Assembly (NCBI RefSeq): GCF_015832195.1
Contig: NC_052026.1
Span: 16,091,013 to 16,155,012 of the forward strand
DNA length: 64,000 nucleotides
DNA from: Motacilla alba alba
Lineage: Eukaryota > Chordata > Aves > Passeriformes > Motacillidae
Reading direction: 5' to 3'
The notes under the pieces are model-generated. The model was not told the DNA's origin. It ran no database searches and worked only from the letters and a program-made list of their open reading frames with translations. Positions 34,541 through 47,933 of the stretch are shown in pieces (position 1 is the stretch's first letter; each line of letters starts with the position of its first letter). The translations under genes were made by a program, and so were the position numbers.

Positions 34541-37500
34541 ATGACAAAATGTCTGGAGTATCTAGGCCAGAATGAGGGGGGAAATGAATTATCCATATGG
34601 AATCCTCATAAGTTCAGCTCATTCTTCAAATCTAGGCTTCTAAGGGCACCAGTGAGTTAGACAGCAGCTTTTACATGTTTTAGTGATTAAAAAATTAGAT
34701 GGATTGTGAGTGGCTGGACAGGTATGAATCAGTCTGTAAACATCAAGACAGAGTCCTTGTGAAAATTTCATCTTCTACCAGACTTCAAGATTATTTAACA
34801 TGCCAAGACATATGTCTTAGGCTTCCAGATTAAAGCTTTCATGACCTTTGCTAAATATCATCTTTCGTTCTCCTCTTTTATTCATGTGGTGCCATGAAAA
34901 CATCAAACCTTTCTTTCCTAAACAGCAAGTGCATAATACCTGCTTTCCATTGTCACACGTCTTCTGTCACTGTCACTCTTAAATAAATAAATGAATAATC
35001 TTTCTCTTACTCAGTCTCCTACAATAAATACCCCGAAAAATGTTTGCTAAGAGCTACAATAGTCAGAGTCATTTCATGCTAATATTTCATGCTCTGATTA
35101 TCTCTTTTTCCAATGCATTACCTTTCAAAAAAACCTGTTCAACAATACTATATACACTTCATTTATGTCTTTTGACTGTTTTGTGCTTATTCATGGTACT
35201 GTTCTTTATTTCTTTAGTTGATGACACTGTCATCTGTCACCTCATCTGCCATTTACATCTCATTAATATCAATTGTGCCCTCAGGGATTAGTTTTGTCAT
35301 CAGAAAATGGCACAGTGGGTCTGCAAATGGAAGAAATACCAAGCATCAGTGCCAAAAATAGCAGTGAGGCATCTCATCTCTCTTTCCCAGACCCCACAGA
35401 TGCTCCTGTGTATAATCACAGTACGTTTGACATCATTCTGGTCACTAAGGTATAAAGAAGCTGTATTTAATAATTACACTGGTTTTATTGGAAAATGAAC
35501 TAAACAGCAGAACAGCAAGCTGGTACTGACTGAAACCCACAACTTCCCAGTGCCCATGACCTTGAAACACAGAAACAGAAGTGACTAAAGACATGGCTGG
35601 ATCATTCAGAGTGAGACAGAAGCACTAAGATGCGACCACTGAGGCTACTCTTCAGGTCTTCATTTCCCAAGAAAAGCCAAGTAGGTTGTGATGTAGATAA
35701 ATTCTCTTCAGGCCAGTGAGGGTAGCAGAAAAAACATTTCTCTTGAATACCCAACACACTCTTTCTGTGTTTACAAACCATGAAAAGTCGCCACATTATG
35801 ATACAGAGATGCTCTTTGGAAAGAAACTGAAAGGTACCCTTCCAATCACACCACTACAGCAGTGCTGCCAGTCCCACCCACTGGAGAAGGTGTGAGACAG
35901 GCTGCCAGTTCAGCTCCTGTCTCATGACAGACACCTGATGGGTCGAATCCTACAAGTTTTCCTACAGAAGTACCTTGTGAGCTTTCCTGCAGTTAAAAGC
36001 TTTGGGGTTTGTCCACCTGTATGGCTTTGGAAGATGCAGGTTCAAGAAAATGCTGTAAAACACTTGCTGAAGCCTTGCAGCCTGCTGGGCTGTCACACTC
36101 AAATGCTCTTGAGTGTGTTCTGCTGTGCTGCAGGAGGTCCAGCAGCATGTCCAGCTCCTTCTTTCTGCTCATTTCTATTGCTGAAACACAGACCACAATT
36201 AGAAAAAATCATTCCCCAATGAATGTCCATAATGTGGCACTGGGAAGCCCCTGTGAAAATCATAGCTGTAACAATAAAATTTTATGTTCTATCAATGCCA
36301 CAGCAATGTCACTCTCATTTCACACTGGACAGTGCAGTCACATAATAAACCAACTTTTAAACTATGGACATGCTTGGCTCATTTGCTTGCAATTATATTT
36401 AGAGAAAATATCTCATACTGTTGGCTGCTCAGTCACTTGCCTCTGCACCTTATATTAGCCTGAGCACTGGGAGAATCCTCCACTGAGTCCCAAAAAATGC
36501 AGAGCAGCAGTCTGCACAGACATCTGCCTAACTGCAGGAAAATGAACTTGCATCCTATTTTATTGCAAATAATGCCTACCAGATTTTCCAATAGGTATGT
36601 GTTTCATACCTCCTCCACTACTTACCACCACCCCCAAAACCTTTATCCTAATTTCACTCCTCAGTGTCAGATGTCTTTATAGATCAATTAGCATCTAGCC
36701 TGCCTCATCTTTTCCACTCCAGTGGCCTTAGATCTCATTGTACTGCAGTTTATCCATGAGGCCCACACCTTCCATGCTGCAGCATCATGATGACCACTCA
36801 TCCAGATAATCCTGGTCAGTCCTGTCACAGCTTTGACAACAGACGACTGTACCTGTCACATTAGATAAGCCATCCCATTTGCTTCACATTAAACAGCAGG
36901 GCAATACATAGATATCATCTGTCACACGAGAAGCCTTGGTGAAAAGACAGCTTTATCACACACAGCACCCATGAAAAGCAGAAAAAGCCCAGCAGCTGGA
37001 AGAACTGTGTTTTAATATATCAAATATTCCCCTTCTGAATAAAAATAATTTACAAGGAAAAATCTCACAGACACACACACCTAAAGACAGTCACTTTTCT
37101 GAAAGGTGGCCTATTGTTGCCCTTGACCCTGACCAGCCATCTTGTTTCCATCAGAAATGATCTTAATATAAGTTCAAAAAATGTGAGGAATCAGACACAA
37201 ATCTTCAACCAAGTGACAGACTGTGCTCCTTGCATTGGCTTGAACAGAAAATGCAATGATAAAGGTTTGAAAGTCTGTAAGCAGAGTCAGGGGATAAATG
37301 CACTAGAAACACTTGCTAAAATATGAGCAGCTTAAATCTCTCTTTATTGAGCTCTGTAGGAAATATATTGTATGAAAGTCACACCACTTATGATGTTTTA
37401 TCCAAACAGACTGATGTGAATGTAAATTGTCATCAAGCTTCAGCTTTTCATTACCTGAGCAGACAGGATCCTATTACCCTGGGCTCTGGAAACACAGGAG

Positions 37501-39907
37501 CTCTTCCAGCAAAAGTCAGCGCAGCAAATGCCTGATAGAAAGGGGCAAAGGCAACCAGGTGGGGTGATGGACACCTGACCAAACCATGAGCATCTGTACA
37601 GCAGTAACAATTCAGTAACAATTCAATGCAACTTCACTGATTTAACTTTGTTTTGATATCTTAAAACTGATTTATGGCATGTTATATATAGATTATTATC
37701 AAATTCCAAATGAGGTGTTAAAGTCATTCCTTTTATGCAAGCAGAAGTGAATTTGGGAAATTATTCAACACTTAGGGGACTTTACTGTAGAAACTCACCT
37801 TTTCTACTGTGTGATCTGTTCTTGTGAAAGGTCAGATAAGGGAAGTTTACAGTCAATTAAAAAAAGGACAGTGATTATTAAGGTCTGATGGCACTGTCCT
37901 CTTGGTGAAAATCTAGAAATCAAGTTCTTTTTTAGCAGGCAAAGCCTGTCTCAATATTACCATGCACTTCTCTAAAAATCTCCTGGGTGACACTGCTCCA
38001 GCTCTCACACCAGGGCTGCAGGATCAGGTCCGGATCTCAGATTTCATGCCTGGACATCAGTCATAAAAAAGAGAAACACCCAAAATCAATTTCCATGGCT
38101 GGTGGAAGAGAAGCTGGAATATCTCAGAATTTGCTGTCTTCTCACTCTCTACCCCAATCACTAAAAATGTAGACTTTTTGTCAAAAAATAAAAACTCTCA
38201 AGTTATTTCAATAATTTTCTATATTTTGATTATTTTCATAGCAGCTCTCTTGCTTTATGAAAAACTTAACATTTTCACTTTGTAAAAAATTCAATTTTAC
38301 ATCTAGAAAATTTAATATAAAAGTTTCTAGAAATACTTTCAAGGTTGAGTTTATATTCCCTTGTTAATGAGGATAAAAACAACCAAAAAGTGCTAAGAGA
38401 ACAGCAGCCTAATTTTAAGGCAAAAGTGGAGTTTTCAACCCAGGTTGAATCCCAAACCAAACATGAATTTCTCACCGAAGTGATGCTCTGCATTATCACA
38501 TCTGAAACTCTTTTCCATTCATCTACACGGATTATTAGCAATCATATATTTGACTGGAGTGTGTACATACACAAAGCCACTTAGCTTTTAACCCAAGCAA
38601 TATTATCATCTCAGCAGGAAGCTGTAAGGGTAGAAACATTCAAGATCCTGCAGCATCCATATATTATAACAGCAAGACTAATACAAGAATCTTAATAGAA
38701 TTTTCTGCCTACTGCTAACAGATTTACCCATTAACTCTGAGAACACAGGGAGCCTCACAGGTACAAGGCAACATTTTCAAAACCCTCAAAGTGGTTTAAG
38801 AATTCCCACAGGACTTGGGCTGAGTCACCAGGGAGTGTTAAAAATGGCACACAGCAAAACTTTAGCCCAGGAGCTTGTTTCCTACACAAAGGGCTTCACC
38901 TAAGGCAGAGACAGACAGGAGCCCATCTCTGGGGAGGTGACTCTCAGAAGGAAAGACTGACATTAACTGAAAGATGCTTTTCCTGGAGCCCCACTCCAGG
39001 TGGGAGCAGAGGCAGTTGGAGCATGGAGCTGCTTGGCTCCTGCAGTTCGTGCTCGAGTGTTTTTTCCATGCAAGGCTGGTGCTGCTTCAGCAGAGCCTTG
39101 AAACAGGGCTGGGGCTGTAGCCAGGCAAACTCAAAACCCCAGCACACACCCCGTGCCTCTGAGTGTGCTAAAGCCAGACAATAACAACTGTGATCAGTCA
39201 CAGGTGAGGTAGAAAACTACACCTAGATGGTGGAATTCACAGGGAAAAATGAATGTCTGAGCAAGTGTTGGGTTTTGCTTTGCCTTGATATTTTGCTAAA
39301 CCTTAACAGATTAGTGTCTCCTTCTGTGGGTTGGGGATGCTCTGGGATCCATCTGTGATGGTAGTTACTACCTGTTCTACAGGAGAACTGTCAAATTTAA
39401 TCAGTTTATACCTAAATTTTCTAGAGATGAAAATTCAATGTCAAGCCAAAGTACTACTGCTGCTTAAGTACTACAGAGCAGGTGCAGCATTTCAAATCTC
39501 AGGTGACTAGAAAACAGGCACTACATAAAGCATAATACAAACATTTCATGTTTGGGGCAGCTGCTGCTATGTTGCTGTTATTATTTTCTTTCATTATTTA
39601 AATTCAGCATTAACAAAAAGTTAGGTCATACTGGAAATTACTGTTTAATATTTTACGAAGTTCACACGTTTTTCTCTTTTTTTCACCCTTGTTTATGTAC
39701 TTGGAGTAATTAATGCTTTTAAAAAGGATCGATTCATTTTTAAACACGAATCACACAATAATCTTACAGGGGAAAAGAGGAATTAGTCATAAAAACAATT
39801 GTGTATTTAAGCAGAGAAGAATGTGTAAGACAAGGTGGGGGGAGGGAGGCTGAGACAGACACAAAGCTGCCATAGCTATTTTAATCAGCAAAAATAATAC
39901 TGTCATG
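34541..39907. other. Non-coding DNA without recognised genes
   Basis: The longest frame in the window (149 codons, 36009-36458 plus) is here but overlaps minus-strand frames and shows no domain, so I treat it as chance. CAGTAACAATT is tandemly duplicated at 37602-37623. A GC-richer patch at 38940-39150 includes a frame of 85 codons on the minus strand with no recognisable product. No retroelement is called. Confidence 0.42.
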
Positions 39908-39942
39908 GAAAAAAAAAGTAAAAGGGAAGAAAAAAAAAAAAA
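39908..39942 (+). repeat. Purine-rich, mainly A tract
   Basis: Two A runs (about 9 and 13 bases) joined by GTAAAAGGGAAG. Low-complexity DNA. Confidence 0.8.
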
Positions 39943-42900
39943 GCTGAACCAGCTTCATAGCCAGCAGAGGGAGCCAGGAAAGGCTCTTAATATCCACTGT
40001 TAGGGAGTGAAGACAAATTAAAAGAGATGCATCTTTTCTAACACTATTTCTCCCATCTTCCTCTTTCTGGGGAAAGTCTCACACTCCTGGATTCCTAATC
40101 CAGATTATCCATTTCCAGTCCTGCGGAGGCATATTATGTGCAATGAAGTATCTTCAAATATTTCAACTCTCTATCAGAGACCAACAGGATTTATCCAATT
40201 TGGAGAGAAAACAGAGAGTTCTGCATGGACCTGGATGACTTGCCTGCTGTGGATTTTGATCCTGATATCAGAGACGCCAGTTCTCCTGCAGTATTCTGAA
40301 GAGCTGAGCCACAAAAAGGATGCATGCACTGATCCATGGCTCATGCTTCTCCCAGAATACCTCTCCATAGACAACTATCCCTGAACTGAGAAACTGATAC
40401 CACACCTGAGCAGAGAAATGACTAATGCTGGATTAGCCACGGGCTCAGACATTGCTGTTATTCATCAAATTGGACAGCAGATGATTTGAAGCCTTATTCA
40501 GCCAGCAACAGAAATGACTGAAGAACTTACTGGATAGATTAATAATATCACATAAATCAACTGTATTTCTAACTGAACAGACTGGATCACTATGAGCTGT
40601 AGAAAAACCCAGGTGCACTTCTTTCATTGCAAGTTGTCTTATTTACACAGCTCTGAATTTCTCACCCAGGGCTGGGAAAATGCTCCTTTACAATAAAATC
40701 CAGCAAACTTCCTTTGGGAGAGGGGTCCCTCCTTTGCATCAGTTCAGCATTTCTTGGGGGCTCATTTTGAGCCCTGCTCTTCAGCTACAGAATCACAGCA
40801 GCAACTGTTTGAGAAACCCAGAGTCTGAATGGCCTCAGCATTCAAAGAGGTGCAGCAGCATTTGACTTCGGGCAAATTGTTCATAATTAATTTTTTCCCC
40901 ATAAGAAAAACACTTGTTCCAGTACATGATAACTTTAATGTAGACCATCAGAGCATCTCCACTAGCTACAATTTCACTCTAGCTGTATCTTGGCTGTTCA
41001 AAGACAGAAGGTTTTGCAGGAATTAAGTTGCAGGCATTCTTCAAGCCAAGTTTTCCAAGGTTTCTGAATACAGATTTTTGTCTAATACTAAAAGAAAGAT
41101 ATATTCATATTCATAACCCTTCAGGTTCACAAAAGGCATTTCAAGCAAGCCGTAACATTCAGCACAGCATCACTTCACTTATCCCACCTGAAGGACTTTG
41201 ATCAACATTAGGCATTCAGCTTGTAGTGAATGTATCAGCTGTAGTGAGCCAGGACCAGGATATTTTATGAAACTTATTTTGTAAACAGTTCTGGAGTGCA
41301 AGGAAATGTCAGTCTATTCATGAACAGGATGTTAACAGAAAAACTTAAAATATGATTAATAAAACCCAGCTCTTCTTCAATATTCTTCTGTGCCCTTTAG
41401 ACTGCCAGAACAAAAAGTAAAACCAGGCATTTTAAAAGTCTGTAAGTTGGTTATGAGTGCACTTAGGACAAAAATTATTTACTGAAGCTTACGTCATGTG
41501 CTATTATTTTCCACTCTGACACAGAATCATGGTTGTTCAGCCCATAACAGTGATATGCAAACATCTTCAGCCTCAAGCATTTGCTCTGTGACAAGTAATA
41601 CAGAGCACATTATGTTCCCAACTCCCAGAGCAAGGATAGGGCAGTATTCTACTGGGGGAACAGAAAAGAAAGGAAGAAAATTATTCCACATAGCCTGTAT
41701 TTATGTAGAGTCTTCTGCAATGGTATAAATGTTGTGTGTTTGGCTGCATGCTTTGGATTGCAAAAGCTGTTTGATCTACTAGACTTACCCTGAATACAAA
41801 CATATTTCCCTTGCTGTTGCATATTATTCTTTCTCTTTGGGTTTTTTCTTGAATATTACTTAAAAGTCTTGTCAGAAGACTTTACAATGCTGTAAGCATG
41901 GTGATAAAACTCAGTCATAAGGAAATACTCAGCAAACAGGTCCTAACTTCTTCTTTTTACAAATTCAGTGATTATATTAGTCCTGGTGTTTTTCCTCTTT
42001 ACAAAATGTATACATGCTTCTAAGAGATACTGATAGGTGTGCCTTACCAATGTCCTTTATCTTAAAAATAGCATTAGTTACACACAATATAGCAGTTGCT
42101 TTGGTAACTGATTTTTCCCCTTTTAAAGGCTGAATAAATAATTGTGTAATAGCCATTTAAATTATCAGTGTATGTGATTGCATTGGTCTGAAGCAACTTT
42201 TATACCATAATTTTTTCTGTGGTGCCATGAATATGCATAAATGTTGAGGTATGGCATGATTACTAAGTAAATAACTGTGTCAGCATGGCATGTTGTGATT
42301 AAAAGAAAGTATTTGGACAATTATGATTTTGAATAGAAACTGCAAAATTAACAAGTGTTGTGGAAAGCAAAACTTCAACTAGTTTCACTCTACTGGTAAT
42401 CTCCATTTTAATGAGAGTCCCAAGTGTGCAGGACTTCGGGAATCAAACCATTACATCATGTGTGTTTTGAGAGGATCTCAGTAGCAGAATCCAAGTTTGT
42501 TGTTTTGGGATTCTGGGCAAAGCAACAAAAAGAGAAAAATTTCTTAAACTGCACAAACTATTCATGCCTGGGCTGGAGTCCACTTCCCCTGAGGATCCTC
42601 ATCTTTTAGAGCAGGCACAGCTCCCAGCAGAGCAATCCTGTCCTAGGAAAGCAGGGAAACTCCCTCCAGGATTAACACCCTGGGCAAATCAGGGAGCAGC
42701 TAATTAAGGGTCAGGTAACTCCAAGGGACTGCAGTGCCAGAGTCCAGCTGATCTCAGTGAGAGCAAGGAAGGAAGTCACTGTATGTCTCCTGGCAAAATG
42801 AGCCACATGACTCAAAGCAGCACCACTTCCACTGAGAAAGCTCTTGTGACTAATGTAGGAATGCATTTATTTTACATATGTATGGGCATACTTTGACATA

Positions 42901-44454
42901 GTTATAAAAAAAAAAAAGATAAATCATGCCACTGTGTTATATCATTTCTCCCTCTAGAATGAGTGCAAATATACTTGATCTCAACTATTATAACATCTTT
43001 CTAGTGACTTACTTAAAATAAAATACTATTTTATTACCGAGAGCATTAAAATGTCATATTTATATAGCAGAGATTTAATTAAAATTTAGATTATAATAAT
43101 AATTTAACACCAAAGCACAGAGCTAAATTTCTTTTGCTGAATTCAAAAGAGTACATTAGCAGAGACAGATGTGTCAGGAAAACACCACACTATCACATTG
43201 GGGAACTAGGTGCAGATTGGAGCAGATGACCACATTCTTGAATCTGCTGCTGAATGCCCAAGTACATCATCCAAACCCAGTCAAAGATTCCTGGCAGTAC
43301 CAGAGAATGGATAAATAAGGGCAAGTATTTCCTAAGGGTGATTTCTTACAATGATGGACCAACAGATCAAATGTGTCCCAGACATGCACTACCAAAGTCA
43401 ACCCAAAACTTCCTACTGATTTCGGCATTAGACCTTAAGAAAAGAAGTTGCTTTGGGAAAGCAGTAGCCCTGCCTCAAACTCTCTAGGAATGTAAGGATG
43501 GTGGATGAAGCAGCAGCTCCAGTCTTGAAAGTCTCAGAGGTCCTTCAAGGGTGACAATGTAGTAAAAAAACCCTCTGAAACAGGCACAGCATCAAATATA
43601 TAGAGGTTTATTACAATACACTGTTTTATAGAAGCAATTTGTAGACTGGGCACAAGGAGTAGCTGATACAGCTGACAGGAGTGACTTTGTGCATCGCCTC
43701 CAAAAAAAATGTTAATCCTTCTGCACTGTTTAATACTAAGAATTTACTTTTTCCTCAGCCACTGCAAAAGATTGCTCCATTGCCACCAGAAAGGGCAGTA
43801 CTTTAAAATTAGAAGGATCCTGGTTTACTGTGTCCAAGTGCATGATCAGGTATCCTCAAACATCACCCTGACAGAGGCTACTTTAGAGGAAATAAGCAAA
43901 TGGGTTTTCAAGTTGTTTAATTTTTTCTCCTTAAAAGTCCATACTACACCTTGGCCTGCTCAGGAACTTAGAAAGAATTTTATTCACTGTCATCAATTAT
44001 TTCCCTGTGTGTGACAGTGCAGAGATCTATAACATCCTTGTTTGATTGGTTCCACAGTCCCAGCCCCTGTAAAGGTTTTGATGTTTTTAAACAGCCATTT
44101 CACATAATCTGATGCCCAGCAGGACCTTTTGTTCATTTAATGCTTGTTCCATGGGATTGTCATATCTGCTCTGCTCCTGTTTCAGACATCCCAACCTAAT
44201 TTAAAACACACAGTGCCACTAACCTGCTCTGATGCCTCACATTAACCAGAAGTTCCACCAAGTGAAGCACTTCCCTTTTATCACTATAGGCAGTGAGTTT
44301 CATGTGATCTTATTTTCAACAGCAAATTACTTCCTGTTGTGAGTTCAACTGTTTGAAACACTCTGCAAAGGATCCTACGCTGCAGGAAATAGTCCTGTTC
44401 TATTTAAATATTTGCTAGTTATACAAATTACTTCCTTTCCAAATTGCTTTGTGC
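39943..44454. other. Non-coding; conserved-looking stretch at 42050-42340
   Basis: No gene recognised. The interval 42050-42340 is free of repeats, strongly AT-rich and contains TGAATAAATAATTGTG, CATTTAAATTATCAG and GAATATGCATAAATG. This mix of homeodomain- and octamer-like words is often seen in conserved enhancers, but conservation cannot be judged from one sequence. A 12-base A run is near 42906. Confidence 0.42.
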
Positions 44455-44471
44455 TTTTTTTTTTTTTTTTT
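44455..44471 (+). repeat. Poly(T) run of about 17
   Basis: Uninterrupted T run. A second run of 11 T is at about 44791-44801. Neither is linked to a recognisable minus-strand retroposon. Confidence 0.92.
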
Positions 44472-45119
44472 AGTTTTTATATTGTTCATTTTAATTATCA
44501 AACTGCTTTCAAGTACAGGGTAGCTTGTTTGGGTTTTTTTTTCAGAATACTGTTAGTTTTAAGTAATTTCTGTAAATATTACATGTTTTTCTTACATGCA
44601 TTTCAACTCCCACAGAAGTATTTTGAAAAGAACTACAGCATCAGAAAAAGTAACACTGGGATATTTAAAGTTTAAAGGGTAAAGTTTAAGTGACAACTGA
44701 ACAGTGATTTTTCCATTCTGAGGAAGACAGACCTTGTAATGTCAACCCTTAAAAAATCAAAATAGTTTAAAAAGCTAAACATTTCCTTTCTTTTTTTTTT
44801 TCAAAGCCAAAACATATGATGATATTATTTCCAAATGGAAAAAAGGTAGTCTTGAGTTAAATTAATTGCATTAAACAAGTGCTTGGAATACCTGATGAAA
44901 TGTTTTGGAGGCAAACGCAGAGTGACATGAGCCTAATGAACTACCAACAGCTCTGATTTGATCCTAATGACACCACTTCCAGGTTGTTTCGAAAGGTCAC
45001 TGTAAAAATAACCATGCATTTTTAGGATTAGCCCTGATACCTGCTTGCTCAATGCACCAGCAGGCATCAAGCAACAACAAAAGCAGTTTTATGAAAGTTG
45101 AGTAGTTAGGGCTTAGCTC
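44472..45119. other. Non-coding, nothing recognised
   Basis: AT-rich DNA with short T-rich tracts. No frame over 90 codons and no element is seen. Confidence 0.4.
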
Positions 45120-45341
45120 CGGGGTTGACATCAGGGTCTAATTTTAGGCAGCTGGGTCAGGCGCTGGCTCTACCCTTCCTCGGGAGCACCAGCCCCAGAG
45201 AGCCAGGGAGAGGAGGCTCCCCTGGGACAGGCTCCTCTGCACCTGGCACCTGCTCAGAAAGGGAGGCACAGCCACATCTGATTCCAATGTTGACATTTCT
45301 AACACAAAAAAATGCTCAAAAGGAAAAAAAAAAAAAAAAAA
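45120..45341 (+). other. GC-rich block followed by an 18-base poly(A) run
   Basis: A GC-rich segment (about 45140-45275) with an open frame of about 74 codons rich in Gly, Ser, Pro and Arg passes through AT-richer sequence into a pure A run at 45324-45341. The layout recalls a retroposed transcript, but I see neither a recognisable gene, nor a polyadenylation signal in the right place, nor target-site duplications. The GC-rich block and the A run may simply be neighbours. Confidence 0.3.
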
Positions 45342-47435
45342 GCAAGTAGGAGAGTGCAATGATCATTCTGCATGACTTTAATCTTCACCTATTCAAAGCC
45401 CCAATCACAGACTTTGCCAACAAATAGGTTTCAAGAAATGCAATTAAATGTGTGAAATAAACTATTTCTAGGGTTGCTGGGTTTTTGACACCATTTACTT
45501 GATCATCTCATTGGCAAATTAGGGAAAAGTCCACAAACAATTTTCATCCACAAAAAATGAAATTGTCAGAGGGGCTGTAAGCTCAGACTTCCAGGCTGCT
45601 TTCTAAAAGCACCATAGACCTGCATTATTTGTAAACTTACAGGAAATCTGTCTGCTGAGCAATACAACTGTGAAACAACTAAATTGTGTAGGAGGAGGAC
45701 AGCATGTTGTAAGTGCTGGATAGCTCTGAAAATTAATATCAAAACCTGCACTCAAGAATGCAGGAAACTCTTTGTCATGCTGAAATGGAAATATCAAATT
45801 GTAGCTTATCTAGGAGCCAGTGCCCAAAATGCCTTTGTTAATAGTGTCAATACATTCCTTCTTCTATTTTTTATTGGCTATGCTTCAAAAATTTAGTCTA
45901 CTCCTGGCTAGATAATCTTTTAACTTCTTCTCCATTTACCACATTTTAATCTCATAGAGCAACAGAGAGAAAGGTCTGGTTAAATGAACTTTCTACAAAA
46001 AAGCTGGTAATAATAGATAAAAGAAGTACTGTGAAGTTTGGAGATCTTTTTTGTAGGCATCACCAACCTTTCCCAAGACTATTTAAAAAAGTTCATGACT
46101 TTTTGCATCCAGGGACTTTTACAGTGATGTTAAATGTTGCTTTTCATCCAGTTACAAATTAGAATTGAAACTCTTTCTACAGATTGAAGATTTTATTAAG
46201 ACAGACGTTTGTAATCACATCTGAGGAAGGAAATGTAAGGAACTTATAAAATCCATGTTGTCTGATGAGTGAGCCCTAATTCTGAGTGTGCTGAATAACT
46301 CCAGTCTGAAGGAACAGGAAGGGTTACTAAACACAGAGGATATTGCAGTATGAAAGGAACACAGTATCTTCATTCAACAAAGCAAGGAGCAAGAGGGTTC
46401 TGAAATTAGGCAGAAGGCGGAGTGCTTGCAGTTTTCCTTTTAATTAAGGTGATAATTTTATATGACTGTATTGAAAATAAAAGAAGGTGCCTGATCATTG
46501 CTGGGAAAACACTGCTTGAAGGTCAAATTCCACTGCAGCTGCATAGAAGTCACCTGCATTTCATATAAAGGGCAGAACTGGCACTGTGCTAGGAAAAGAA
46601 AATACCTATAACTGATTTTTATAGCTGATTTTTCATCAGCTTTTGGATACTTACTGCATGATTATACTGAACTTATTGTATAGATTTATAAATCTGAGGA
46701 GCCCAGTCTTTGAAGAGTCTTCCAGAACTCATTTACAACCATAAAAGAAGGCAAGCATTTAGAAATCTTAGCAAGCTTTGCCCATCAAGACATTTTCTGG
46801 TAAAATTATTTCATTATTTTAAAGGTTGATGAAGTTAAAGCATAACAAAAGCCCTAAGTTCCCTCAAATACACAATGATTCTCAATATGTTCAGTGCAAG
46901 ATATGAGTCCTGAATCAGTCTGCTGAACACTCTCATTGTGCTGCCAAGTCTTGTAGGTTAATATTTAGATCAGTGAACAGCCACTCCTTCAGACGGAGTC
47001 ATCTCCTTCTGTTGACACTAGGCCAAAAGGAACTCTGATATTTCTCTCTCATAAAGGATATTACAGCAAGCTTTGTGTCCTTCCCTCTTCAAATACATGT
47101 TAAAAATGCAGTCAGAAATTATAAAGCATGTTGTTTAACTGGACAAACTGAGAGCGTGACACAGGTTGGAAGATTCACATTAATGTTGCTGTCCCCAAAA
47201 TAAGTCCCAGAAAGCTTAAGTGAACATCATCACACTAGTGAAGGCAGGAATTTTAAAACACTGCAACAAGAATTTAATAACTAATGGGGACAATGACTCT
47301 TTAGTTCTGTGAGCTGCTAGGTGTCTGACTGAGGAATATTTTGAAAACCATCCAACCTTGCTGTTTACAAGAAACTACAAACCAAAAGATTCTCCAAAAA
47401 CACGATGTTGCTTCATTTTACTGGGAGAAAGATCA
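45342..47435. other. Non-coding, nothing recognised
   Basis: AT-rich single-copy-looking sequence. Open frames are at most about 70 codons. No repeats or motif clusters are called. Confidence 0.42.
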
Positions 47436-47720
47436 ACAAGAGGGGATTGCCCTGCTTTGCTCTGGTGCAGCCTCACCTTGAGCCCTGTGCAGCTTTGGGA
47501 ACCACATATGAGGAAGATACAAAGCCATTAGAGAAGGTCCAGAGGAGGAACATGAGGACAGTGAAGGTCTGGAGTGGAAACTGTGAGGAGTGGCTGAGGA
47601 CACTTGGACAACACTCTCAGGCACACGTTGGGATCGTTACCCTGCGCAGGACCTGGAGCTGGACTCGATTTTTGTGGGTTCCAACTTCCAACTCAGGATA
47701 TCCCATAATTCTATGACTCA
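47436..47720 (+). mobile_element. CR1 LINE 3' end with an internal deletion
   Basis: The first half (47436-47595) is reverse-transcriptase-coding CR1 sequence: GAGGGGATTGCCCTGCTTTG, GCAGCCTCACCTTGAGCCCT, GAGAAGGTCCAGAGGAGGAA and GAGGAGTGGCTGAGGACACT. The text then jumps directly to the 3' untranslated tail (CTCAGGCACACGTTGGGATC, GAGCTGGACTCGATTTTTGT, TTCCAACTTCCAACTCAGGA, ATAATTCTATGA). The end of ORF2 that lies between these blocks in full CR1 copies is missing. The tail wording is of the kind common in songbird and related CR1 subfamilies (from memory). The element is non-functional. An open frame of about 103 codons across it is a remnant of the element, not a host gene. Confidence 0.88.
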
Positions 47721-47864
47721 GAGTTGACTGAACATCAATATTGTTACCAGATAATATAACACAATTTAGCACTCACTCCCATTTTTCCAGAAAGCTGCTG
47801 AAGTGAAATATTTAGAAAAACATCTCCACCACTAATACAAACAGCAGAAAGTAGTCCTATTACA
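47721..47864. other. Short non-coding spacer
   Basis: AT-rich spacer between the CR1 tail and the tandem repeat. Nothing recognised. Confidence 0.4.
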
Positions 47865-47933
47865 ATACTTTTAGAAATCAATTTTCATTTTTTAGAAATC
47901 AATTTTCAATACTTTTAGAAATTAATTTTCATG
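47865..47933 (+). repeat. Three-copy tandem repeat, period about 20-27
   Basis: Three copies of TTTTAGAAATCAATTTTCA, the last with TTAATT, separated by T-rich or AATAC linkers. The first and third copies share the ATACTTTTAGAAAT start. A small local expansion. Confidence 0.88.

Noticed and set aside
35935..35960. GGGTCGAATCC, B-box-like word
   Set aside because: No A box, acceptor stem or cloverleaf around it, so not a tRNA or an intact SINE.
36009..36458. Longest open frame, 149 codons, plus strand
   Set aside because: No recognisable domain, overlaps a minus-strand frame of similar quality, and a frame of this length is expected by chance among six frames of 64 kb.
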